From NCBI GenBank assembly GCA_037349315.1, contig JBAIAC010000007.1, positions 52,787,001-52,851,000 of the forward strand: a stretch of DNA of 64,000 nucleotides, written 5' to 3'. Origin of the DNA: Chelydra serpentina. Lineage: Eukaryota > Chordata > Testudines > Chelydridae. Both the position numbers and the translations under genes were made by a program. The notes beneath the pieces are model-generated. The model ran no database searches and was not told the DNA's origin. It was given only the letters and a program-made list of their open reading frames with translations. Below, in pieces: positions 34,916 through 46,540 of this stretch. The number at the start of each line of letters is the position of its first letter. Position 1 is the stretch's first letter.

Positions 34916-36846
34916 CTGCACAGAAACAGTAACATGAAACTATCAGCAAGGAAGTCAGTAACCAGCGTGCATCCCTAGAAATTCCCACCGTATATGCAAA
35001 GCATACAAGGACACTTCCATATCCACAGTATCTGCAGCAACCTCGAAGTCACATACAAAACCATTTTTCTAACATCAGCTGACTCCCCAGGTACACAAAT
35101 CAATCCATCTGCAGAACTTACATTCCTTCTCCCCCCGCCTCTACCATCATTTTACAGTTTTGGCCGATTAACAGTGACACAAATATGGCTCAGAATAAAA
35201 TTTGTCTCCATAACTGGATTTTTATGGCTAGGAAGCTCTCTGGACTGTTTAAAATCTGACCATCACCTTATTATAACCACATCTGTTTCTGGTGACTCGC
35301 TTGTACACCAGAGCAGACCCATGTTCTCCCTCTCCAAAAAGAAAAAAATTGCGGGATTAAGTCTTGTACCAGAGTATGCCTTTACCATACACACACAGAC
35401 CTCGAGAGGCAAGCTCAAGTCTTCCCATCAACACCCTCTGAAAAGCAGGCAGCAGTATAGTACTAGTACTTACTCCCTGAAATCTCATTGTCCTGCTCCC
35501 AACTCTCTTATCCACCTGAAATAAGCCTCCAGCAGCCATAAAGCTCTCTACTATAATTCCATAGAACAAGGAACTGCTATTTCAGAAAACATCTCAGAAC
35601 ATCTTCCTCACTGTAGCACTCTCACAATATGCAGATATCAAAACTATCAAGGGAATGTTGTGGAGGAGAAAAATGTTTTTGCAAATGATCAAAATTTTGT
35701 AACCAAAGCTTCTGTCGTAAACGCACAGGCAGCAAGACAGACTAGAGCTAAATGACACAGGACCTGGGTTAGATAGGAAGGACAATCGGACAGGATGCTC
35801 AGATAAGTAGACACAAAGGGGCCTCCTTTAAAATACTGACAGCACAGACAGCGGGTATTGGCATCAAGCCTTCAGATGGGGACAGAACAAGGAGTAGTAA
35901 TATGGCTGAGTGTGAACGGCACAGTAAGGGACTTAGAGACGAGTTTCCTTCTGGATATCAAAAATCAAACTAGGTTAGCCACACTTCAGCAGCCCATCTG
36001 CAGTAAGTACGCCAATTATCTCAGCTAGAATTGTCAATGTGATTTCACTTTTAACACTAGCAAAGTACTTCCAACTCATAAATGAAGGATTGGATGATCA
36101 CAACAAACTCGTATTTCTTTTTATAGATACTAAAACTGAATGATAGTATTTGACTTCAAGCTTTGCCCTCTTGAGCATTATAAAGAAACCAACACGCTTC
36201 TAATACCTGCAACACTTTCTAGCAGAGGAAGAGGAAACACATGCAGAGATGTACTGAATGCAGGAGCTTTGGCCAGCCCTGAAATATCCTTGATCACATC
36301 AATGTGTGCATAAGAGACAGGAGGTGGTTTGCTTTTACTGGAGTAAAGCATGGGAAAAAGAAAGAGCATGAGCTAGTCTGCAGCCAGTGTTTTCTTGAAC
36401 TATTTTCTCTTCAACTTCCCAGGCCCCCTGCAATGATTAAAGAGCTGATTCAGGGGCAGGAAACTTCAGAATTCTGATTTTTTTTTCCAGCATGAAAGCA
36501 GTACTTTTAGCAAAGTGATTGCGTTTATTTGCCAGCTGGCAGAGATACAGAGGAAAAGAGGGGAGCAGAATTATGTAATCATTATTACCAAAGCTTAGAG
36601 GCAAGAAAGTCAAGAGCTTTCACTCAACATTCATGGTAAGAAAGAAGAGGTACCGCAAGTACTTCAAAAGCTCTTTACTGATGCAAAGGGCAAGTACTCT
36701 GTAACAGTAGGAACAACTGGCCTTGCCAAACTGAGCCACTATTCCCCAAGCTCTATTTTAAAAAGAAATCTAGCCAACTGTGTTCTAATATCATGGATCC
36801 TACTCCCCCCCCCTTTTTTGATCACTGGACCAGTACATGGAAAAAG
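34916..36846. other. RMDN3 intron, no gene seen
   Basis: Frames such as 34994-35524 lack any known signature. No repeat boundary could be fixed. Confidence 0.35.
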
Positions 36847-36852
36847 TCTACT

Positions 36853-38405
36853 TATTCCTGGAGGAATTGTTCACCACTGCATGTGTGCAGAATTCATATT
36901 CACGCAGATTTATTTGCTTCCCTGCAGAAAAATTACTTTTGACAGGGAAGCAAAGGGAAGCCGTAAGAGTGATCACGCGCCCCTCCCCAACAGCACGGGT
37001 GTGTCATTTTGGGAGACCGGAGCAGCTGGTGGAGAGGTAAATCACTGCAGCAGTGGGGAGGAGGAGCAGGAGGTGGAGGAGTAGAAGTACACCCGGCTAA
37101 TGCAAGGTCAGACCACCCCCGTCAAGCCTCAGCAACAAGAAACCCTCTGCACCCGACCCCCCACCTCGCCAAGCCTCACCCCTGCATCTGCAGTCCCCAC
37201 ACACCGAGACCCTACTGAGCTGCACCCCCCCGCCCACAAACCCAGATCTCCCCAGCCTCACTCCAGCTGATGGCTCCTACCCTGCGCCAGGCTCAGCTGC
37301 TAGTCCTGGCTGGGAGGATGAGGAGCGCACTTTCCCTGAATGGGAGTGGCCAGGGTTGGGTCAGGCCAACTCCCAGAAACCTCCCCAAATCTGCACCCCT
37401 CAGACCCCGCTTCCTGCACTCATCGCTCCTCAGCAGCAGGGGGAAGGGTCACTATGCAGGGAGCTGCTCTCCCATCTCCCAACCCTCCCTGCATGCGGAC
37501 TCCCACCCATGCAGACTACCCCCTGCCAAGCCCTATCCCCCTGCATCCGGACCCGCCCCCTCCTCCAAACCCCAAACCCCTGCACCCAGACCACCCCCCA
37601 CTGAGCCCCTCTGCATTCAAATCCCCACAAGCCCAACCCCCATGAACCTGGACCACCCGACAGCTCCCCACATCTGGATACCCACCCCACTGAGCCCCAA
37701 CCAGCTGCACCTGGACCCCCATCTCACCAAACCCCACTCCCCTAGCACCCCTCTCCCACCACTGAGTCCCAACCACCTTCGCAGAGTCCCATTGCCACTG
37801 CACCTGGAACCACCCCCCCAACCAATCCCCGTGTATCCAGATCCCCCCGTACTCCCTCACTGAGCTGCCTGCACCCAGATTGCCCCACACAGAACCCTCT
37901 CACCCCACACTAAGCCACTCCACACCTGGGGCGCTTGGAGCAGGGTTGCTAATCCTGGTGAATTGCTTCACCTGCTACTCCTGAGGGGAATTCTGCACCA
38001 ATAAAAATTAAAATTCTGTGCACAATATTTTAAAATTCTGCAAATGCTGTCAATAAATAAATGTGGAGGCTCCAGCATGGCAGTAGAGAGCACAGGAGGT
38101 GGGAGATCATCCTGCAGCCTCTCTTCCCCACTCCAGGACATGGATCTTTGGGGCAGGCCTGGCCCTTGCGCTGCATCAGGATTGGGTGCAGCCTCACTGC
38201 ACAGTCTGTGTCGGGGGGGGGGGGGGGGGGGGGCGCTGCAGGGTAATCTCCCACCTCCGTGCAGCCAGTGGCCTGTGTTCCCCACTGCCATGCTGGAGCG
38301 TCCATGTTTATTTGTTGACAAATCAAATTTGCAAAATTTTAAATTAAATTATTGTGCACGGAATTTTTGGGGGGGGGGGGGGGGCACAAAATTCCCGCAG
38401 GAATA
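36853..38405. mobile_element. TIR DNA transposon, non-autonomous, with long palindromic right part
   Basis: The ends are inverted: 'tattcctggaggaatt' at 36853 and the complement of 'tattcctgcgggaatttt' ending at 38405. They are flanked by 'tctact' on both sides (36847-36852 and 38406-38411). A third copy of the terminal sequence lies inside at 37976 ('tactcctgaggggaattctg'), and from there to the right end the DNA is an imperfect palindrome with arms of about 140-170 bases around a G-run. The C-rich middle (37080-37960) is a degenerate repeat of short 'ctgcacccagaccccc'-like units. No transposase is seen. Confidence 0.75.
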
Positions 38406-38411
38406 TCTACT

Positions 38412-39101
38412 GGTCTTGAAAGAATTTGCATTCAACATTCCCTCCCTCATGAGCTGCTTGAAACTGCTTTGAAAAAATGTTTTAACATTTAAAAGCTTAG
38501 ATTCCAAGTGGTAAGATAGTAGAAGGCATTGATTTATAGCTCTAGCAGTTAGAGAGAAAGATTACTTAAGTCATAGGTATTCAAGTGGAAGAATAACCCT
38601 CATGGGAATCTGAATGACAGGTTCTAAGGTTAGGTATGTTGTGCCCCAGCAGGCCTTAAACATTAATGCATTATCTCATTTGCAAGCTGGGATGCCAATC
38701 ATATGAACATTAATTTATAGTCCTTAAGGTATGAGATATTTCTGAACTTCAAGTATAACACACTTGAGCTACAGTGTTTTTTTAGCCCTGTTCCAGGACT
38801 GAATATAGGAAGCCCTGGACCTCCCATAAGGATAATTTTCAATCTATATATACAAACAGGGAGCTTCAGAAATTAGGTCATTTCTATGAGGGTGTATTAG
38901 GGTTTTCTAATGCAATATGCAAATTCAACAAGTGAATAGAATTCCCCTAAAGACGGCTGTTGGATTGAATTCCCCATCATTTTCATGTAGATGGAAGATC
39001 TTCTAGAAAAGAAAAAGGTAATAAGATTTAGAACTGTCCTATGGAAATCAGGAATACTGTACCATGGAAATCAGGAATACAGGCTGAAGAAAGCTATTTA
39101 C
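38412..39101. other. RMDN3 intron, no gene seen
   Basis: AT-rich, with short frames only. Confidence 0.35.
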
Positions 39102-39179
39102 CTGGTAACACCACCTGCCCAGAAGATAGTAAGACTTGGGGTCATCAGGTTTCAGAGCAATTGCTTTATCAACATGTTC
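39102..39179 (-). CDS. RMDN3: RMDN3 coding exon
   Basis: It encodes 26 residues starting [20 protein letters not shown] and ending in GRWCYQ, the family TPR segment '[26 protein letters not shown]'. The acceptor is TTTCTTTAG, the donor is GTAAAT, and both ends are in phase 0. It lies only 604 bases from the next upstream exon. Confidence 0.95.
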
Positions 39180-39783
39180 CTAAAGAAAACCAGAGCCAAG
39201 ACACAGAATTAATTTATGATAAAATCATTGTAGTCCGTAAATAGATGTATGGGGGGGAGGGGGAAGAGGGAAATCAGTGACATAAGTGCCACTGCTGAAT
39301 AAAAATAATGGTTGGAAAAGTTCTATTTTAAGCAAATATAGTAAACTCAAAAAATGCTGTTTTCACAGCCTTCAAAACTGAAGTTATGTATTCGTCTACC
39401 AGCTTGGGCATCAACAGTGCAGGCCTCCCTCATTATTCAGCCAACATCTCTTAGCCTGGAAGCAGAGGGACTGCTACTAAGGGTGAAAGAATATTTCTTT
39501 TTCCATGCCCATTCAATCCTTAACTTCTTCACAAAGTGGTGGTGGTGTGGAGATTTTGCAGAGTAAAACCTAGACTAAAACAACTCACTCATTTCACACA
39601 GGCCAACTCTGAGACTGGACTGTTGTAGTTTTGTTCCACAATTTAGGCCACCTACCTTTTGAATCCCTCCACTGGATTCTTTAGAATTTAGCACATAAAA
39701 TTCCTAACCAATCTTCCTTGCTTTCCACCCTAGAAGCAAGCTTTGAGTAACTCGCATATATGAAGCAGCTGCTCTTTACTCAC

Positions 39784-39859
39784 CTTAAAAACATACCCAG
39801 CTTGAATACGCTTCTGAATACTTTCATGTTCCGAGAACTGGCCACAAAGAATCGCATAC
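39784..39859 (-). CDS. RMDN3: RMDN3 coding exon
   Basis: It encodes YAILCGQFSEHESIQKRIQ followed by AGYVFK. Its first base completes a Trp codon split with the exon at 60365-60425, giving the family 'WYAVLCGQ'. EHESIQ-x-RIQ is specific to RMDN3. The donor is GTGAGT and the acceptor is ATGTAG. Between this exon and the preceding one lies a 20.5-kb intron. Confidence 0.95.
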
Positions 39860-42659
39860 CTACATAGAAAACAAGTCCACAATAAAAAGTCACATATTGT
39901 CACAATTCCCAGTAATGGTTTACACTTCCTTCCAAAGATCTTAAAGGGCTTTACAAACATCAGTTAAGCCTCACAACTTTTCTGTGAAAAAAGAGAAGCA
40001 TCATACATGTTTTTCAGATTGAGAAATAAAAGCACGAGAGAAGCAGTGACTTGTCCAAGGCATGCAAACAACTCAACAGCAGAATAGTGACTAGATCTCA
40101 GGAGTCCTGACTTGAGTCCCCTTCTCAATCACCAGACAACATTTCCTCTATGTAAGAAAGAAGAATAGCATACTTGTTTTACAACATGCTCCCTCCTCCC
40201 TGGTCAGTATCAAAATACTGACACTAGGGTAACTGAAGAGTGAATAGCAACACTAACACGTTATTAGGTAGATGACTATCCATGCACAAGTGAAGACATG
40301 GAGCTTGCTGGAGGAGGTATGGAATCCTACTTTGAGTAAAATGATATTCTTAAAGTCTGCACACCTCCCTTAGCACAAGAGCACTTCCACACTTGGAAAA
40401 CAAAGATAGCAAGCATTTTCAATGATCCAAGCTCAGGCTAGTGTAGTTAATAGCTGACATGAAGCCATTTAGTTTATACCCCAAAATTGTCCCGTAAAGG
40501 AGCTAGTAATTTTAAACTCCTCTTAAAAACAAACTAATAAAAAAGATGGAAACAAGATTACAACTTCATTGGCAGCCATTTTTCAATAGCTAAAGTTCTA
40601 TTCGCTCAACTATTTACTCTGCCCTCTCACTTTACCGTCAGAGTTCCTTGAACTAACTTTGGTGCTGTTAACCCTGGCAGTTGTTCATAATGCTGTGTCA
40701 CAAAAATCTTTTGAACCTCTGTTTAAAGTCATGACGACTTTAGGTCACAAAGCTACAATAGTGTTGCTACAATAGTGCTTATATCGATAAAATTAACAGA
40801 AAATAGAGAATTAATAACTAACTATGTATTAAGAGATCGCTAAACTAGCTCTTGATTATGATCTCAGTATTAAAGACAATAGGCCAAACCTAGCTTGCAC
40901 ATCTTAGCTTTATACTGCAACCTCCTGTTCCAAGTTGTGCCTTGAGTCCCAGGGGTGTCAGCCTGTTGGTGATTCTTAACTATCTGTAAGACTATTTCAG
41001 AGCCTTCTCATTGTGCCTTTTAGATCTGGAATTCCCCTCCTCAGCCAGTTTGCAATGCCAATATGGGTTCTTCTTTCATTTGTTTAATTTGGCTTATTCT
41101 TCAATATATGAGCTGTTCATTTTAATTCATTTTGCAAAGTGCCTCGGGGTGCACTTTGAGAGGCCCTATAGAATTCTAAGAGGATTGACTAAGTGTGATA
41201 AGAGACTAAAAAAATAAAAAGTTAGAAGAGGGGATTTTCATATCCTGTAAACATTAGGTAATATCTGAAATACAGCATGAATTAGAAAGTCCCATTTCAG
41301 ACAGCTGTCTAAGCGGTTCCTGAAACTTTGCTGTATGCCACTTGCAGCACTAATTATTAACCAGAACTGTTCATTAAAGCTGTTGACCTGGGTCAAACCA
41401 CAAGCTCCCACAAGGGTCTCAGCACGAAAATGGGTTCTCCATTTGCTGAGAAATGAACTCTGCGGATCAGATACCATAGGCAGGAGACAGACACATACAT
41501 ACACGTCTGTCCTCCCTACTCAAGTTCCGGAGTTCAGGTCACATGGCTGCCTTAAGACCTCATTTCCAACACGACACTTTGGCTGACTCCAATTTAAGCA
41601 GGACTTTTGCCTTGTGGACTAACAAAATGTAAAATATACAGTTCTCCACAGCCCAGCACCTCCAAAGTAGCATTTAGGGGGTCATGCCAACCAAACAACC
41701 CCCTTATCTTCCTCAACTGATAGACCTTTGAAATGGTCACACTGTTGATGGTTCCTTTCGACACAGTGCAGACAGTAAATGTAAAAAATGAAATGGGGGA
41801 GGGGAGATGTGTGGTGGGAAAACTGTTTCTAATCAAAATGATAAGTGGAACAGAACAGGTCATTTTATTTTGCCAAGTGAGGCTTGAAGTCTGAAACTCA
41901 GACAGGTGACCATTACAACAATGGGAAAGAGCTTTCCTTTTATTTATTTGAAGTAAAAGAACTCCTCTGTGTACATCCAAGAGTCATCAACAAATACTTT
42001 TATTCCTGTTAGCATTGCATGAGTCAATACAGCTATGGAAGAATGAGCAGGATTATATTCCTCATCTAACTCACAGGGTACAGTACAGTAATTTAGAAGT
42101 GCAAATTTATTATTATAAATCCTCCCAAAACAATCTTTCGATCCCGGCCATTTCCCAGGCTGATGGGGTTCAGGAGTACTCTGGAGGCAGGGCTTTTGGC
42201 TTTGGGGAAGGAAATTGAGATGGGCTGCTTTGAATCTCTCAGATTTTAAGGGGAGCTACAATCATTCTCCCCAGGATGGAAGAGTAATGGCAGCAACACA
42301 AATGTTTGAGAGTGAAGATTGTAAAAGGGCAAGGGAACAGAAAGTTCAGGAATTCAATAGGGATGGACAAAGCCTACATCAGTGTTATGAGAAGCTGACA
42401 ATTAGGAGAATTACAATGGGGTTGAAAACTGATTTAAAATGCAGTTTTACAACATTAACAACCAGCCATATAAACCCCACTTGAACTCAAATGGATCTTT
42501 AAATAAAAATGCTTTCAGCCTGTCCATATTTACCCTGAGGCCAGGCATTAACAAAGAAAGAAACCCTAGAGAGGTGTTCTATTACTCAGCATGACTGCTT
42601 GTAAATCCTACCACACTTGGGAGACTGCACTGGGAGTTCCCAGTACTGCTGGTTACAAG
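39860..42659. other. RMDN3 large intron, left part; MIR-like SINE
   Basis: A MIR-like stretch lies at about 39905-40135 ('cagtgacttgtccaaggcat', 'aggagtcctgacttgagtcc'). I see no exon here. The small frames do not resemble proteins. Confidence 0.4.
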
Positions 42660-43722
42660 AAGTATTTGAACAGCTAGTAATGATCTAGAGAGAGGGGTAA
42701 ACAGTGAGGTGGCAAAGTTTGCAGATGATACTAAACTGCTCAAGATAGTTAAGACCAAAGCAGACTGTGAAGAACTTCAAAAAGATCTTACAAACTAAGT
42801 GACTGGGCAACAAAATGGCAAATGAAATGTAATGTGGATAAATGTAAAGTAATGCACATTGGAAAAAATAACCCCAACTATACATACAATACGATGGGGC
42901 TAATTTAGCTACAACTAATCAGGAAAAAGATCTTGGAGTCATCGTGGATAGTTCTCTGAAGATATCCACGCAGTGTGCAGCGTCAGTCAAAAAAGCAAAC
43001 ACGATGTTAGGAATCATTAAAAAAGGAATAGAGAACAAGACGGAGAAAATCGTATTGCCCTTATATAAGTCCATGGTGCACCCACATATTGAATACTGCG
43101 TACAGATGTGGTCTCCTCATCTCAAAAAGGATATACTGGCATTAGAAAAGGTTCAGAGAAGGGAAACTAAAATGATTAGGGGTTTGGAACAGGTCCCATA
43201 TGAGGAGAGATTAAAGAGGCTAGGACTTTTCAGCTTGGAAAAGAGGAGACTGGGGGAGGGAGATATGGTAGAGGTATGTAAAATCATGAGTGGTGTGGAG
43301 AAAGTGAATAAGGAAAAGTTATTTACTTGTTCCCATAATACAAGAACTAGGGGCCACCAAATGAAATTAATGGGCAGCAGGTTTAAAACAAATAAAAGGA
43401 AGTTCTTCTTCACACAGCACAGAGTCAGCCTGTGGAACTCCTTGCCTGAGGCGGTTGTGAAAGCTAGGAATATAACAAGGTTTAAAAAAGAACTGGATAA
43501 ATTCATGGAGGTTAAGTCCATTAATGGCTATTAGCCAGGATGGGTAAGGAATGGTGTCCCTAGCCTCTGTTTGTCAGAGGGGGATGATGGATGGCAGGAG
43601 AGAGATCACTTGGTCATTACCTGTTAGGTTCACTCACCTGGCATTGGCCACTGTTGGTAGACAGGATACTGTGCTGAATGGACCTTGGTCTGACCCAGTA
43701 TGGCCATTCTTATGTTCTTAAT
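42660..43722 (+). mobile_element. CR1-family LINE fragment, about 1.1 kb
   Basis: On the plus strand it runs from the '[12 protein letters not shown]' region of the reverse transcriptase at about 42700 to the CR1 3' end 'cagtatggccattcttatgt' at 43720. Stops and a shift break the frame before 42944. From there 196 codons stay open and read as the normal ORF2 C-terminus ([35 protein letters not shown]). It is a different subfamily from the copy at 29318-31290, and older by its number of lesions. Confidence 0.9.
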
Positions 43723-45614
43723 TAGTGGTGAGTTTGCAGGTCTGGCTCCAGTTAAAGAGAACTTTAGCTTTCTCTCTCTCACAAGTTGCTGCACTGGCCA
43801 GGTAAAACAAGGAGGAAAGAATTACAGTACTGGAATACTGCCAACTTTGTGGAAGATCACACACTCCTCAGCACCACTGGGGATTGCCAAAGGCAGGAAA
43901 CTGAATCAGCCAAGTGTGTGGTGAAAAATGGAATATGGAGGAGCTATCCCTTTGGCTCTGCAAGTGCTTTCCTTTTTGTAAAGCAATCAGAGACTTTAAG
44001 AGCTATATCTATTTGTCTCACCTATCTCCTCACCCTCTGCAGAGAAGAGACTATAGCTACACCACAAGGCAAAACTGTTTCAGATCCACATCATTGCTCC
44101 ATGAGCTGAGCTATCATTTTCTACAAAAACTCTTATAGCCTTGAACAGTTGAGGAAATAGGACCAGTCAAAGTCGGTAGAGAGAGACAGACATGCATTTC
44201 AGAGATCTTGATGCAAGAGACACCACGAGTGAGCTTTATCCTTTGTATCCGAGGTTCCACATTGAACCTAAATACAATACATCAGTCAAGGATACCATGT
44301 CCATTACCCCCCAAAAAACACAGCACAAAATGGCCATGAAAGGTAAACAAACTGCCCACATGGAGCACCCCCTGCAAAAAGGAAGCTCCCCTAGATAATG
44401 GAGAGTGGCCTCTGCAGCTGCCCAGCCCTGCAATGTATGGGGTCTGACTGGTGTGCAAGTGTGTTCTAGCTATTCTGAGCCTTCCGCAACCCATAAGGGG
44501 TCATGAGAAACAAAGCGTAAATTAGAACAGACCCTGGACACATGCTGGGGTAAAGGCATGTAGAAATAAGAGGTCTGGGAACCTCCAGAGACTCAGAAGA
44601 GCATCCAGGATCTTTTATAGAGCCTGATAACCATATACAAAATTCACCAGACTATATGCATGGTCATCCAGCAGTCCCCAGCTTACTTAAAGATTTTCTC
44701 TAGGAAAACATTTCAGATACTAGCAATTATGCACTTTATCTCCACTGGCAGGATTTCTGCTCAGAGCAATTAGGTGTATTCCATGTCTGCTGATTAAAAA
44801 AAAGCAAGACTGTTTCTCATCCATCAAATCATGACTCAATACCGCTGCCACAACTGCAGCGAAACACCAAGCAAGAGGGTTATTGAAACAATGGCTTCGC
44901 AACCTGGTACTTTGATAAGGAGTCACAATACAGTAACTGGATAGCTGTTTGCAGCTGAAGCAAGTTTTGTGCTTCGGCATTATTTCAATTAAAAGAGTAA
45001 GTTTTATACAGACTTCATATTTTAACACACACACCCTGCCCACCCTGGCCAATTCTCTAGGTCCATTTCACCCTATAACCACCACCACCAGACACCTGTT
45101 TTTCATATCACTGAAGGACGCATTACTGTAAACAAGTACGGCCCTGGTCTCCCATGCCATCTCATTTCACCACGCACACTTTTGCTACCATAACAGGACT
45201 TGTCATACCACCTTGGGCAGTAGTCCCTTCAGTTCACACAAATGAGGCAAACAGGTCAGTTCTTGGACAGGAACTGAACACCCAGATGTTTTTTTTTAAA
45301 TGGTGGTGACAATTGAGTGGGTGGTACTAGTCCCTCTGATTAAATACTGTATCTAGCATGATGGGTGCCAAAGTTGCTGGCTTTTGCATGAAAAGTTCTG
45401 ACCCTTGTGGTAATTGAGGAAATCATATTAGAATGTGTTAACCAACATGTTTTACAAAACAAAAACAAACCACCACCACACCCCCCTCTAGACAGAGCCC
45501 AAACCCTAGTCTATTCACTCTCCGTACTGCTATAGCTATTTCAGTTAGATTTGCCCCCCACCCCGCCTCCCAACAGTCACAACACAACCCCTAGAGTGAA
45601 CAGTTATACAAGTA
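43723..45614. other. RMDN3 large intron, no gene seen
   Basis: Short frames only. I found no repeat family I could name here. Confidence 0.35.
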
Positions 45615-45885
45615 TGAAGCCGTGTCTATACTATGGGTGCTACAAGCAGAACAGCTACAGAGCTATATCTATGCTTAGAGACACTTCTTACAGCAACGGA
45701 AATAATTTTTTTATTGCTGCAGATAATTCACCTCTCCAAGCAGGAGAAACTTGGTCAACAAAGAATTATTCCATCAACCTAGCCACAACTATTCTGGGGG
45801 TTAGGTCAGCATTTTTCATACCCCCGAGTGCTGTAGATATGTTGACCTAACTTTTAGGTGTAGGCCAGGCCTACGACACACATAT
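45615..45885. mobile_element. hAT-like MITE of the 'gtctacact' family
   Basis: The left end is 'gccgtgtctatactatgg' and the right end runs through 'gttgacctaacttttaggtg'. The interior 'ggttaggtcagcatttttca' is shared with related copies. The boundaries are approximate. Confidence 0.5.
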
Positions 45886-46064
45886 AGCAGAATATCTTAC
45901 TCCCTTTCCTGTATGGAAGTAAATCAGTATAATTGCATCTACACTGAGAGTGGGGTGGGGTTCTTCTACTAATTATACTAGTATAGCTAATGGGGTACAA
46001 TGTGTGTGTCTTTAGACAAGTCCTTAGACAACAATTGCATCCAGTGGTGTGTGAAGTGGTCCAC

Positions 46065-46540
46065 ATCATAGACTTTAAGGTCAGAAGGGACAATCATGAT
46101 AATCTGGTTGGACCTCCTGCACATTGCAGGCCACAAAACCTCACCCACTCATTCCTGTAATAGACCTATAACCTCTGGCTGAGTTACTGAAGTCCTGAAA
46201 TCATGATTTAAAGACTCCAAGTTACAGAGAATCCACCATTTACACTAGTTTAAACCTGCAAGTGACCCGTGCCCCATGCTGCAGAGGAAGGCAAAAAAAC
46301 CCTGGGTCTCTAGCAATCTGACCTGGGGAAATTCCTTCCTGACCTCAAATATGGAGATCAGTTGACCCTGAGCATGTAGACAAGAGCCACCAGCCAAATA
46401 GGTGGGAAAGAATTATCTGTAGTAACTCAGACACCCCCATCTAGTGTCCCATCTCCAGCAGCTGGGGATTTTTGCTACTGGCAGTTGCCAATGGGCCATA
46501 CGCCATTGTAGGCAGTCTCATCATACATTCCCTCCATAAA
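46065..46540 (-). mobile_element. CR1-like LINE 3' fragment
   Basis: It starts with 'catagactttaaggtcagaa' and 'ttggacctcctgcacattgc', the reverse complement of a CR1-type 3' end common in turtles, and continues with 'aatctgacctggggaaattc'. It is non-coding and diverged. Confidence 0.65.

Noticed and set aside
37270..37863. A 197-codon proline-rich frame
   Set aside because: It reads through the C-rich degenerate repeat in the TIR element. The repeat explains the composition.
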